A stretch of 44,279 nucleotides of DNA from Rhodobacterales bacterium (GTDB lineage: Bacteria > Pseudomonadota > Alphaproteobacteria > Rhodobacterales > Rhodobacteraceae), in contig JAACUH010000076.1 in assembly GCA_009993005.1 (NCBI GenBank), positions 1 to 44,279 of the forward strand, written 5' to 3'. The notes under the pieces are model-generated. The model ran no database searches and had not been told where the DNA came from. It was given only the letters and a program-made list of their open reading frames with translations. The position numbers and the translations under genes are program-made. Each line of letters starts with the position of its first letter. Within the stretch, counting starts at the first letter, position 1. Shown in pieces: positions 14,011-22,678 of the stretch.

Positions 14011-16140
14011 ATGTCGCGCCAGAATCGCCTGCCATCCTGCTGTGCCCTTGTCCTGATCGCCGGAGCGATGGGCCATGGCGCGCTGGCGCAAGAGCCTGCG
14101 TTGCGCTTTGGCTACAGCACCTATGGCATCCCCGGGCTGATCGACATGCCCGCCGCGCGCGCGGCGCCGGATGCAGAGCTGACCTATGTCATCAGCCATT
14201 TCCAGAACCAGACGCGCAACACGCTGACCTTCCAGATCACGCCGCGCCTGTCGGGCAGTTTCCGCTATGCGCTGCTCTATGATGTGCGGGTGAATGACCT
14301 GAGCGTGGTCGAACCGTTCCGCTTTGACCGCAGCTTTTCGCTGCAATACCAGTTGCTTGACGAAGGCACCTGGCGGCCTGGGGTCGCGATCGGGCTCAAC
14401 GATTTTCTGGGCACCGGGCTTTATGGATCCGAATATGTCGTAGCGAGCAAGACGCTGCGGCGCGATCTGCGGGTGACGGCCGGGCTGGGCTGGGGCCGGC
14501 TTGCGGGCGTGGGCGGGTTTCGCAATCCGCTGGCGGTGTTCGACGACCGTTTTGCCCAGCGTGACGATACGCGGTCGGGTTTTGGCGGGCAGGTCGAGAC
14601 CGGCGGCTGGTTTCGCGGCGATGCGGCGCTGTTTGGTGGCGTCGAATGGCAGGCGACCGACCGGCTGCGGCTGATCGCGGAATATTCGTCCGACGCCTAC
14701 CCGAACGAGGATGGGTCGGCCTTTGACCGCCGTTCGCCGCTCAACATCGGCTTGTCCTACCAGATCAGCCCCGGCTGGACGCTGGGGGCGAATTACCTTT
14801 ACGGCTCTGAGGTCGGCGTGCAGGTGGGCTATGCGCTCAACCCGCGCAATCCGCCGGGCGGGTCAGGCTATGACCCCGCGCCCTATCCGGTGCGCCCGCG
14901 CGCGCAGGATGCGGCGGCGGCGGCGTCATGGGACATCGCACCCGCCGATGCACGCCGGGCCGAGGCTGCGACGGCGCGCGCGCTGACCGCGCAGGGGCTG
15001 GGGCTGCACGGCTATGCGCTGGCGGGCCGGGTGCTGCGCATCGAGGTCGAGAACCCCAGCTATGTCGTCGCGGCGCAGGCCGTGGGCCGCGCGGGGCGGG
15101 TGCTCACCGGCACTGCGCCCGCAGGCGTGGACACGTTCGAGATCGTGCTGGTGCAATCCGGCCTGCCGGTGACGCAGGTGACGCTGCGCCGCGCGGATAT
15201 GGAGGCGCTCGAGCATGAGGTCGATGGCGCCTGGTCGAGCTTTGCGCGCGCACAGATCGCCGATGCCGGCCCCGGCACGGCCCCGCGCGACGGGCTTTAT
15301 CCCCGGCTCGACTGGGGGCTCGAACCCTATATCGCGCCCAGCTTTTTCGATCCCGACGCGCCATTGCGCGCCGATGTCGGGGTGGCGCTGTCGGCGCGGT
15401 TCGAACCGGCGCCGGGGCTGGTTTTCGCGGCCAACCTGCGGCAGCGGCTGGCGGGGAACCTTGGCGATGCGACCCGCCCCGCGCTGTCGGACCTGCCGCG
15501 CGTGCGCAGCGAGAGCAACATCTACGACAAGGCCGATCCGGCGATCACGCGGCTGACCGGCGCCTGGTATTTCCACCCCGGCGATGACCTCTTTGGCCGG
15601 GTGACGCTGGGCTATCTTGAGCCGATGTTCGGCGGTGTCTCGGCAGAGTTGCTGTGGAAGCCCAACGCCGGCCGCTTTGCGCTGGGGGCCGAGGTCAACC
15701 ATGTGCTTCAGCGCGATTTCGACCAGATGCTGGGGTTCCGCGACTATGAGATCACAACGGGCCATCTGTCGGCCTATTGGGACATGGGGGCGGGGTATCG
15801 GTCGCAGCTTGACGTGGGGCGCTACCTCGCGGGCGACTGGGGGGCGACGCTGGCGCTGGACCGGACCTTTGACAACGGCTGGCGGATCGGCGCCTTTGCG
15901 ACGCTGACCGACGTGCCGTTTGACGATTTCGGTGAGGGTTCGTTTGACAAGGGGATCCGCATTTCGGTGCCGGTGAACTGGATCACCGGGCGCCCGACGC
16001 TCGACCGCACCGACCTCACCATCCGCCCGGTCTGGCGCGACGGCGGCGCGCGGCTCGATGTCGAGGGGCGGCTCTACGAGGTCGTCAATGACGCGCAGGG
16101 GGCCGAGTTGCGCGATGGCTGGGGGCGGTTCTGGCGATGA
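14011..16140 (+). CDS. YjbH-domain exopolysaccharide outer-membrane protein
   Basis: A 709-aa protein with a signal peptide (about residues 1-26, cleavage after GALAQ) and the YjbH layout: FGYSTYGIPGLIDMPAAR near the N-terminus, many alternating beta-strands, and a C-terminal part with RTFDNGWRIGAFATLTDVPF and FDKGIRISVPV. YjbH/GfcD proteins are large outer-membrane beta-barrel proteins of EPS export loci. The gene follows a 58-base gap, which may hold a promoter although I see no clear -35/-10. Its 3' end overlaps the next lipoprotein gene (ATGA at 16137), matching the yjbEFGH/gfc order partners. Confidence 0.87.
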   Translation: MSRQNRLPSCCALVLIAGAMGHGALAQEPALRFGYSTYGIPGLIDMPAARAAPDAELTYVISHFQNQTRNTLTFQITPRLSGSFRYALLYDVRVNDLSVVEPFRFDRSFSLQYQLLDEGTWRPGVAIGLNDFLGTGLYGSEYVVASKTLRRDLRVTAGLGWGRLAGVGGFRNPLAVFDDRFAQRDDTRSGFGGQVETGGWFRGDAALFGGVEWQATDRLRLIAEYSSDAYPNEDGSAFDRRSPLNIGLSYQISPGWTLGANYLYGSEVGVQVGYALNPRNPPGGSGYDPAPYPVRPRAQDAAAAASWDIAPADARRAEAATARALTAQGLGLHGYALAGRVLRIEVENPSYVVAAQAVGRAGRVLTGTAPAGVDTFEIVLVQSGLPVTQVTLRRADMEALEHEVDGAWSSFARAQIADAGPGTAPRDGLYPRLDWGLEPYIAPSFFDPDAPLRADVGVALSARFEPAPGLVFAANLRQRLAGNLGDATRPALSDLPRVRSESNIYDKADPAITRLTGAWYFHPGDDLFGRVTLGYLEPMFGGVSAELLWKPNAGRFALGAEVNHVLQRDFDQMLGFRDYEITTGHLSAYWDMGAGYRSQLDVGRYLAGDWGATLALDRTFDNGWRIGAFATLTDVPFDDFGEGSFDKGIRISVPVNWITGRPTLDRTDLTIRPVWRDGGARLDVEGRLYEVVNDAQGAELRDGWGRFWR

Positions 16141-16724
16141 GGGGCGCGTGTCTTGCCATGTTGCTGCTGGGGGCCTGTGCGGCGGCCCCCGCGCCTGACC
16201 TGCGCGCGAGCCTGACGCGCGCGCAGATCGACCGCGCGACGACGCCGCTGATGCTGGTCGAAGTGCCCGCGCGGGGCGCGCAGGCGACGCTGATCCCTTC
16301 GGGGCAGAACGGCGGCGTGCAAAGCTGGCGCACCGGCGACAATGTGGGCCTGTCGTTTGACGGCGGCGTGCTGGTGGGCACGCGGGGGCTGGGCGATGAT
16401 CTGATGGCGGCGGATGTGACGGGCACGCTGGCGGCTCTCGCCGGCGGGCCGTCGCAGCAATATCCCCGCATCCACAGTTACCTCGATGGCGAGAACCAGA
16501 CGCAATTCCGCGCCTTTCTGTGTGACATGGCCGGGCCGGTGGCCGAGACGGTCACGATCTTTGGCCGTGCTGTGCCGACGCGGCGGTTTGACGAGACCTG
16601 CCATTCGGTGGGATTGCAGACCGCGAACAGCTACAGGGTCGGCGCGGACGGCACGATGTGGACATCGCGCCAGTGGATCGGCCCGACGCTTGAATATCTG
16701 ATGACCGAAAGGCTGGCGCCATGA
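16137..16724 (+). CDS. YjbF/GfcB-family capsule lipoprotein
   Basis: A 195-aa lipoprotein with a short signal peptide and lipobox LGAC (Cys14). The mature part has TLIPSGQNGGVQSWRTGDNVG, RGLGDDLMAAD and a C-terminal NSYRVGADGTMWTSRQWIG, all characteristic of the GfcB/YjbF (group 4 capsule) family. It is probably anchored in the outer membrane on the periplasmic side and works with YjbH in EPS secretion. It overlaps both neighbours by 4 bases. Confidence 0.88.
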   Translation: MRGACLAMLLLGACAAAPAPDLRASLTRAQIDRATTPLMLVEVPARGAQATLIPSGQNGGVQSWRTGDNVGLSFDGGVLVGTRGLGDDLMAADVTGTLAALAGGPSQQYPRIHSYLDGENQTQFRAFLCDMAGPVAETVTIFGRAVPTRRFDETCHSVGLQTANSYRVGADGTMWTSRQWIGPTLEYLMTERLAP

Positions 16725-16762
16725 CGCGCGCCACGGCCGAGGCGAACCGAAGGACGATGCCG

Positions 16763-18133
16763 ATGACCCAGACCCATTTGCTGCGCGCCCTGATGCTGGG
16801 CACGGCGCTGACGCTGGCGCTGGCGGGGTGCAACACCGTCTATGTCAACCCGACCGTGAGCGATCAGGCGGCGGGGCTCGACGTGCGGGTGCTGCCGATC
16901 ACGCGCGAGAATGTGCTGCTCGCCAACCGCGCGCCCTATGCGCCGCGCAGCCTGCCCGAGGTGTTCTCGGTCACCGCTGGCGGCGGCAGCCCGCGGGGCG
17001 CGGGCACGCTGCCAGAGGCGCCGGTGATCCCGCAGCAGAACCCCGGCACGCTGCAACTGCGCCCGCCGCCCGATGCGGGCGCGGTGCCCTACCGGATCGG
17101 CGTGGGCGATGTGCTGCGGCTGGCCACGCGCGGGCAGAGCGACGCGGTGCAGGACCTGACCGGCGCGCTGCCGTCGCAAGGGCAGCGCAACGATTATACC
17201 GTGCGCGACGATGGCGCGATCGCGATCCCCGAGATCGGCGCGTTGCGTCTCGAGGGGCTGACGCTCGATCAGGCCGAGGCGGCGGTGTTCCAGCGGATGA
17301 TCGAAAGCGGGATCGACCCGACCTTCAGCCTCGAGGTCACGGGCTTCAACTCCAAGCGGGTGTCGGTGGGCGGCAATGTCGGCAATCCGGCGCTGGTGCC
17401 GATCACGCTCAACACGCTCAACCTCGGGCAGGCGCTGACCGTCGCCGGCGGGATCACCGCGCGCGATGCCCAGTTCGCCTCGATCCGCATCTACCGTGAC
17501 GGCACGCTCTACCAGATCCCGCTGGCTGATTTCTATGCCCAGCCCGGCCTGCAAAACACGACCCTTGCCGCGGGGGATGCGGTCTATGTCGATACCAGCT
17601 ATGACCTTGACAGGGCTCTGGAATATTACACCCAGCAGATCAATCTGATCGGCTTGCGCCGCGCCGACCGGACGCAGGCGCTGAACGAACTCGGCGCCGA
17701 GATCGGGCTGCGCCGCGCGGCGCTGGACGAGCAGCGCAGCAACTTCATGGCCCGGCGCGAGCTGGGCGCGGAGGAGCGCGACTATGTCTATCTGGCGGGT
17801 GAGGTGACGCGGCAGAGCCGCTATGCGCTGCCCTATGGCCAGCAGGCGAGCCTTGCGGATGTGCTCTATGACAGCGGCGGCTTCAACACCTCGACCGGGA
17901 ACCCGGCGCAGATCTATGTCCTGCGCCCCTCGACCAATCCGGCCGAATTCGGCGCGGTGACCGCCTGGCATCTGGACGCGCGCAATGCGGTCAACTTTAC
18001 GCTGGCCACGCAGTTCCTGATGCGGCCCGATGACATCATCTTTATCGAGACCCAGCCGATCACGGTGTGGAACCGCACGATCCAGCAGTCGATCCCCTCG
18101 CTTTTGGGCTCGGTGGCGGCGGCGACGCAGTAG
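16763..18133 (+). CDS. Wza/KpsD-type polysaccharide export lipoprotein
   Basis: An outer-membrane polysaccharide export protein of about 456 aa. It has a signal peptide with lipobox LAGC (Cys23), a poly_export domain with VPYRIGVGDVLRLATRGQ, and SLBB-type soluble beta-grasp repeats (VGGNVGNPALVPI; YVYLAGEVTRQSRYALPYG). It should form the translocation channel for EPS across the outer membrane, together with the Wzc-like protein. The frame is open from an ATG at 16721 that overlaps the previous stop, but GAAGGA at 16749-16754 lies 8 bases before the ATG at 16763, and this start gives a normal lipoprotein signal. Confidence 0.88.
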   Translation: MTQTHLLRALMLGTALTLALAGCNTVYVNPTVSDQAAGLDVRVLPITRENVLLANRAPYAPRSLPEVFSVTAGGGSPRGAGTLPEAPVIPQQNPGTLQLRPPPDAGAVPYRIGVGDVLRLATRGQSDAVQDLTGALPSQGQRNDYTVRDDGAIAIPEIGALRLEGLTLDQAEAAVFQRMIESGIDPTFSLEVTGFNSKRVSVGGNVGNPALVPITLNTLNLGQALTVAGGITARDAQFASIRIYRDGTLYQIPLADFYAQPGLQNTTLAAGDAVYVDTSYDLDRALEYYTQQINLIGLRRADRTQALNELGAEIGLRRAALDEQRSNFMARRELGAEERDYVYLAGEVTRQSRYALPYGQQASLADVLYDSGGFNTSTGNPAQIYVLRPSTNPAEFGAVTAWHLDARNAVNFTLATQFLMRPDDIIFIETQPITVWNRTIQQSIPSLLGSVAAATQ

Positions 18134-18163
18134 CGAGCGCCCCCGCCGGACTGTCGAGGCCGC

Positions 18164-20344
18164 CTAGCTGTCGTAGTAGCCCCGCGCATAGCGGGAATAG
18201 GCGCCATATTGGTCGCCGTAGCCATACCGCTTCATCCCGCGCGGGTTGATCTGCGACAGCACCAGCCCGGTTACGGGGATATTGACCGAGCGGAACTGTT
18301 TCAGCCCCTCTTGCACCTGCGCGCGCGGCGTGTTGTCCCAGCGCACGGTATAGACGACCGCATCGACCAGCGGCCCGATCACCCGCGCGTCGGGGACGAC
18401 CAGCACGGGGGGGGTGTCGATGATGATATAGTCATAGGCCGCGCGCATCGTGTCGAGCGTGGTCTGGAAGCTTTCGGAGGAAAACACATCCGCCGCGTTG
18501 ACCGTCGATTTTTCGCCCATCAGGATGTCGATCCCCATGTCCGGCAAATGGCGCACCGCCTCGGCCAGAGGGGTTTTGCCCGACACGACCGCGAGAATGC
18601 CGTCCTGGCCCACGATCTGCGGGAAATAGGCGTCGAAGGTGCGGCGGCGGATGTCGCCTTCGACCAGCAGCACCTTCTTGCCCAGCCCGGCGAGGTTCTG
18701 CGCCAGCGCGATGGCGAGCGTCGTCTTGCCTTCGCCCGGCACCGAGGAGGTGGACATGATGACGCGAGGCGGGTTGTCCACATTGGACAGCAGCACCGAG
18801 GTACGCAGGTTGCGCACGGCCTCGGCCGCAGCAGAGGTCGGTTTGTCGATCAGGTAACGGATCGTCTGCACCCGGCCGCGCGCCGGAATGACGGGGATCT
18901 GGCCCAGCACGGTCCGGCCGGTCAGCCTTTCGAGCTCATCAGGCGAGCGGACGGTGTTTTGCAGCATCTCGCGCAAGAGCACGAGTCCGGTCCCTGCGAG
19001 GAGGGCCACAAGAATATGCGACCCGAGGATCAGCATCCGCCGGGGCGCGACCTGATAGCCCGATGTGGCGGCAGACAGGATTCGGCTGTCGGCCTGATGC
19101 GCGCCCTGCTGGACCGTGGTTTCCTTGAGCCGGGTCAGGAATGTTTCGTAAAGGACGCGCGTTGCGTCGGCCTCGCGCTCGAGCTGTTGCAGACGCACGA
19201 GGTTTGCGGATTGCGTGTCGATCTGAACGGTCAGGCGCTCGACCGAAGCCAGAAACGCAGCCTCCTGCGAACGCGCGCGGTCCAGTTCGATCTGGCCCTG
19301 CGCGATGATCTGGTCAAACCGCCGGTCAAACCGCGTTTGCGCCCCGTCCTCGCCACGGGTCACGGAGGCAAGGATCGCGTCGAGTTGGCTGTCCCCCGCG
19401 GTCGCGGCCTTGACGGTCGCATCGTCGGTCGCCGCAGCGGCCTTCAGCGTGTCCATCTGATCGGCGAGGCGGGTGATGCGAGACTGTTCTTCGGACAACC
19501 TGCTGCGCAGGTCGATGGCCTGACGGTTGAGCGCGTCCAGCGCCTCGGGGCTGATCAGCGTTGCATTGGAGCGCAGGTCGTTGATCTCGTTCTGGCGGTT
19601 TTCCAGTTCCACCTGCAGGGCCGACACACGTTCGGACAACCAGATGGCCGCGTTCTGCGTCGCCTCGACCTTGATGCTGATCTGATCGTCGCGGTAGATC
19701 TGCGCCAGCGTATTGGCCAGCAGGGCCGACTTTTCGGGGTCCTGCGTGACCGCCGAAATGGTAAAGATATACGACCATTGCATCGTTTCAGCCGTAAAGG
19801 CCCCCTGTGCCACGGCGATGGTGTCATCGCGGATGGTGGCCGGGTCGGGTGTCGTGTCTGGCTCTTGCAGCGGGGGCGGGCCCATCACCAGATCTCGGGC
19901 CCGGGACAGGGCCATGCGGGGCAGGTCGCCAAGGGTGGTGACCTCCTGGCGGGGCAGGTAGGGGTTGAACTCGGGGTCGCTCACGAGGTCGAGCTGATCG
20001 ACCAGCCGTCCGATCAGGGCCGTTGAGCGGATTATCTCCATTTCGGTGTTCATGGAGTATTCATCACCCGACACACCCGAGATGACCGTATCGAGATTGA
20101 CGACAGGTTCGTTGTTGACCTGCACCACCATCTGCGCCGTTGCCTTGTATAGCGGCACCGCGACCCGGTAGGCCTGGTTGAAGCCCAGGGCCAGCCCGAT
20201 CAGTCCGAACAGGATGATCCAGACCTTGCCTCGCCACAACGCCCGCAGAAACGACAGGATGTCGATGTCCCGTTCGGGGGCATGGTCGGTTTGCGGCGTG
20301 TCCAACTGACTGAGCGTCAGCCGTGCCTTGGTCGCGTCGCGCAT
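18164..20344 (-). CDS. Wzc-type polysaccharide co-polymerase and tyrosine autokinase
   Basis: A 726-aa protein, the size of E. coli Wzc. The N-terminal Wzz domain has a membrane segment near residues 35-55, a long periplasmic coiled-coil region, and a second membrane segment near 430-450. The cytoplasmic BY-kinase domain has Walker A SVPGEGKTT (about 535), Walker A' LLVEGDIRR (about 560) and Walker B YIIIDTPPVL (about 635). The C-terminus is a tyrosine cluster with seven Tyr in the last 20 or so residues, the autophosphorylation site. It controls EPS chain length and export together with the Wza-type protein, whose gene it faces with only 30 bases between stops. Being on the opposite strand, it needs its own promoter, within 20345-20531. 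Confidence 0.92.
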   Translation of the reverse strand: MRDATKARLTLSQLDTPQTDHAPERDIDILSFLRALWRGKVWIILFGLIGLALGFNQAYRVAVPLYKATAQMVVQVNNEPVVNLDTVISGVSGDEYSMNTEMEIIRSTALIGRLVDQLDLVSDPEFNPYLPRQEVTTLGDLPRMALSRARDLVMGPPPLQEPDTTPDPATIRDDTIAVAQGAFTAETMQWSYIFTISAVTQDPEKSALLANTLAQIYRDDQISIKVEATQNAAIWLSERVSALQVELENRQNEINDLRSNATLISPEALDALNRQAIDLRSRLSEEQSRITRLADQMDTLKAAAATDDATVKAATAGDSQLDAILASVTRGEDGAQTRFDRRFDQIIAQGQIELDRARSQEAAFLASVERLTVQIDTQSANLVRLQQLEREADATRVLYETFLTRLKETTVQQGAHQADSRILSAATSGYQVAPRRMLILGSHILVALLAGTGLVLLREMLQNTVRSPDELERLTGRTVLGQIPVIPARGRVQTIRYLIDKPTSAAAEAVRNLRTSVLLSNVDNPPRVIMSTSSVPGEGKTTLAIALAQNLAGLGKKVLLVEGDIRRRTFDAYFPQIVGQDGILAVVSGKTPLAEAVRHLPDMGIDILMGEKSTVNAADVFSSESFQTTLDTMRAAYDYIIIDTPPVLVVPDARVIGPLVDAVVYTVRWDNTPRAQVQEGLKQFRSVNIPVTGLVLSQINPRGMKRYGYGDQYGAYSRYARGYYDS

Positions 20345-20531
20345 GGGTCTGCTTTCTTTCTTTGATGATGATGGCTTAGCGGTAACAATCGCGTCGGGTC
20401 AAGGCGAAGAGGAGGGCTGACGCGGATGTGTCTGCGGGGCTGTCACCCGCCATGCGCCGCTTGCCAGGACGGGGCGTGATGCCTACCACTTGAACAGTGG
20501 CGCGGGGATGCAATCATCGGGGGAAACGGGC
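20345..20531. promoter_or_regulatory. Divergent intergenic region between the Wzc-like gene and the fused oxidoreductase
   Basis: This gap separates two divergently transcribed genes, so it must hold at least the promoter of the Wzc-like gene and probably one for the oxidoreductase. A pyrimidine tract lies just inside it (20351-20363), which on the minus strand gives the AAGAAAG purine run before the Wzc start. I cannot point to convincing -35/-10 boxes. Confidence 0.4.
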
Positions 20532-22544
20532 ATGGCACAGACGCGGTGGGGCATCATCGGGCCGGGCGCCATCGCGCATAACTTTGCCGATGGGCTGGCC
20601 GGGGCGGCCTCGGGCGTGCTGGTGGCCATCGCCAGCCGCGACGCGGGGCGGCGGGCGGCTTTTGGCGATGCCTATGGCATTGCGCCGGACAAGCGGCATC
20701 ACAGCTACGCCGCACTCGTGGCCGACCCCGACATCGACGCCGTCTATATCGCCACCCCGCATCCCTGGCATGCCGAACTGTCGATCATGGCGCTGCGCGC
20801 GGGCAAGGCGGTGCTATGCGAAAAGCCCGGCGGGCTGACCGCGGCCGAGGTGGTGGCCGTGACCGATGTCGCGGCGCAGGAGGGGCGGCTGTGGATGGAG
20901 GCGTTCATGTACCGCTGCCATCCGCAGATCGCGCGGATGCTGGCGATCATCGCGGCGGGGGAAATCGGCGCGGTGCAGCATGTCAGTGCCCGCTTCGGCT
21001 TCAACGCCGCCTTCAACGCCGGCTCGCGGCTCCATGACCCTGCGCTGGGCGGCGGCGCGATCCTCGATGTCGGCGGCTACCCGGCCTCGCTCGCCCGGCT
21101 GGTGGCGGGGGCGGCACTGGGTGCGCCCTTTGCCGACCCGGTCGCGGTCAAGGCGGTGGGGCGGCTGGCGCCCACGGGCGTCGATGCGGTGGCGCATGCG
21201 CTGTTGTCCTTCGCCTCGGGCGTCACGGCCGAAATCGCGGTCGCCGTCGCGCAGAGCATGGACAACCGCGCGGTGATCACAGGCAGCGAAGGGCAGATCG
21301 TGCTCGACGACCCCTGGGTGCCGGGGCGCAATGCCGGGCCTTCGGATGCCACGCTGCATGTCACCGTCGGGGCCGAGACCCGGACCGAAGTGCTGCGCCA
21401 CCCCGAACATCTCTTTACCTTCGAGGCCGAAGTGGCGAGCCGCGCTGTGGCCGATGGCCTGACCGCCGCGCCGCATCCCGCGATGACACCCGCCGACAGC
21501 ATCGGCAACAATGCCACGCTCGACCGTTGGCGGGCGGAACTGGGCTACAGGACCCTGCCAGAACTGCCGGCGACCAGCCGCAAGCTGCCAGGCCTGCTGC
21601 CCAAGGGCCTGCCCGCGATGCCAAAGGTCACGCTGCCCGGCCTGACGCGGCCGGTGTCGCAACTCATCATCGGTTGCGACAATCGCGGCACGCTGGGCGA
21701 GGGCGCCGTGGTCTGGGACACCTGGATGGAGGCGGGGGGCAACGCGTTCGACACCGGCTTTGTCTATGGTGCGGGTCTGCACGAGACGGTGCTGGGAGAG
21801 TGGATCCGCACGCGCGGCGTGGCGGAAGAGGTGGTGGTGATCGCCAAGGGCGCGCATACGCCCTATTGCACCCCGCGCGCGATCGAGGCGCAGCTTGCGA
21901 TCTCGCTCGACCGGCTGGGGCTGACCCATGCGCCGATCTACATCATGCACCGCGACAACCCGGATGTGCCGGTGGGCGAGTTTGTCGAAGCGCTGAACGC
22001 GCTGCATCGGGCGGGGCGGATCGGCATCTTTGGCGGGTCGAACTGGTCGGTTGCGCGCTTTTCCGCGGCCAATGCCTATGCTGCGGCGCATGGGCTAGAG
22101 CCGATGCGCATCCTGAACAACAACCTGTCGCTCGCGGTGATGGAAAAGCCGGTCTGGGCCGGCTGCATCACCTCCAACACGCCGGAAACGCTGGCGTTTC
22201 TGCGGGACAGCGGGTCTGTCCACCTGTCCTGGTCGAGCCAGGCGCGCGGCTATTTCCTGCCCGCCGCACTGCGTGACCGGCTGCCCGCCGACACCGCGCC
22301 CGAGACCTGTTTCGGCAGCCCCGCCAATGCCGAACGCCGCGCGCGCGCCGAGGCGCTGGCGGCACGGCATGGAGTGTCGGCGCATAACATCGCGACCGCC
22401 TGGGTGCTGGGGCAGAGCTTTCCCTCGCTCGCGCTGATCGGCCCGCGCAGTCCCGGCGAGATCGCGTCGAGCCTGCCGGGCGTGGGGCTGCGCCTGTCGG
22501 CCGAGGAGATCGGCTGGCTCAATCTGGAGCGTGACAGCCTCTGA
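20532..22544 (+). CDS. Fused Gfo/Idh/MocA dehydrogenase and aldo-keto reductase
   Basis: About 670 aa with two complete oxidoreductase domains. Residues 1 to about 340 form a Gfo/Idh/MocA protein: Rossmann start WGIIGPGAIAHNFA, IATPHPWHAEL, and CEKPGG with the conserved EKP lysine. Residues from about 365 on form an aldo-keto reductase: AFDTGFVYG supplies the catalytic Asp and Tyr, VIAKGAH the Lys and IMHRDN the His, with SNWS and GPRSPGE for cofactor binding. Both domains use NAD(P)(H) on sugars, polyols or ketones, so a coupled redox step on a sugar is likely. The frame extends to a TTG at 20490, but the ATG at 20532 gives a standard start. It stands alone between EPS genes; the substrate is unknown. 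Confidence 0.85.
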   Translation: MAQTRWGIIGPGAIAHNFADGLAGAASGVLVAIASRDAGRRAAFGDAYGIAPDKRHHSYAALVADPDIDAVYIATPHPWHAELSIMALRAGKAVLCEKPGGLTAAEVVAVTDVAAQEGRLWMEAFMYRCHPQIARMLAIIAAGEIGAVQHVSARFGFNAAFNAGSRLHDPALGGGAILDVGGYPASLARLVAGAALGAPFADPVAVKAVGRLAPTGVDAVAHALLSFASGVTAEIAVAVAQSMDNRAVITGSEGQIVLDDPWVPGRNAGPSDATLHVTVGAETRTEVLRHPEHLFTFEAEVASRAVADGLTAAPHPAMTPADSIGNNATLDRWRAELGYRTLPELPATSRKLPGLLPKGLPAMPKVTLPGLTRPVSQLIIGCDNRGTLGEGAVVWDTWMEAGGNAFDTGFVYGAGLHETVLGEWIRTRGVAEEVVVIAKGAHTPYCTPRAIEAQLAISLDRLGLTHAPIYIMHRDNPDVPVGEFVEALNALHRAGRIGIFGGSNWSVARFSAANAYAAAHGLEPMRILNNNLSLAVMEKPVWAGCITSNTPETLAFLRDSGSVHLSWSSQARGYFLPAALRDRLPADTAPETCFGSPANAERRARAEALAARHGVSAHNIATAWVLGQSFPSLALIGPRSPGEIASSLPGVGLRLSAEEIGWLNLERDSL

Positions 22545-22562
22545 CGCCAGGATGCGGGGCAA

Positions 22563-22584
22563 AAGGTTAACATTCATTAACCTT
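22563..22584. promoter_or_regulatory. 8-bp inverted repeat AAGGTTAA-N6-TTAACCTT before algD
   Basis: A perfect inverted repeat with 8-base arms (22563-22570 and 22577-22584) and a 6-base spacer lies 95-116 bases upstream of the algD start. It contains TTAA-N6-TTAAC, one base short of the CtrA spacing. It may be an operator for a dimeric regulator, or a weak second CtrA-like site. A terminator for the preceding gene is less likely because the stem is A+T-rich. Confidence 0.5.
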
Positions 22585-22619
22585 AATGACTCCCCAAGTC
22601 GGTCCGATCCGGGCCGCAG

Positions 22620-22635
22620 TTAAGACATTTTTAAC
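22620..22635 (+). promoter_or_regulatory. CtrA-type box TTAA-N7-TTAAC upstream of algD
   Basis: TTAA at 22620-22623, seven bases, then TTAAC at 22631-22635 matches the full CtrA consensus TTAA-N7-TTAAC. It sits 44-59 bases upstream of the algD ATG, where a response regulator could act on the promoter. CtrA is a master regulator of alphaproteobacteria; in Rhodobacterales it controls motility, gene-transfer agents and c-di-GMP-linked traits. The motif is exact, but binding is an inference. Confidence 0.55.
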
Positions 22636-22671
22636 CGTGATTTTGGGCGCATCAGAAGTCCGAAATCACGG
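22635..22671 (+). promoter_or_regulatory. 9-bp inverted repeat immediately upstream of algD
   Basis: CCGTGATTT at 22635-22643 pairs with AAATCACGG at 22663-22671 across a 19-base spacer, ending 7 bases before the algD ATG. In RNA the hairpin would reach into the ribosome-binding region; in DNA it could be an operator. A GTGATTTT core also occurs, on the minus strand, in the control region of the facing Alg44-like gene. Confidence 0.45.
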
Positions 22672-22678
22672 GTAAACC

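Noticed and set aside
18209-20026. Long plus-strand open frame (605 codons) opposite the Wzc-like gene
   Set aside because: It is the antisense shadow of a clear Wzc family gene; the residues are Arg/Gln/His-rich with no domain, as expected from high-GC antisense frames.
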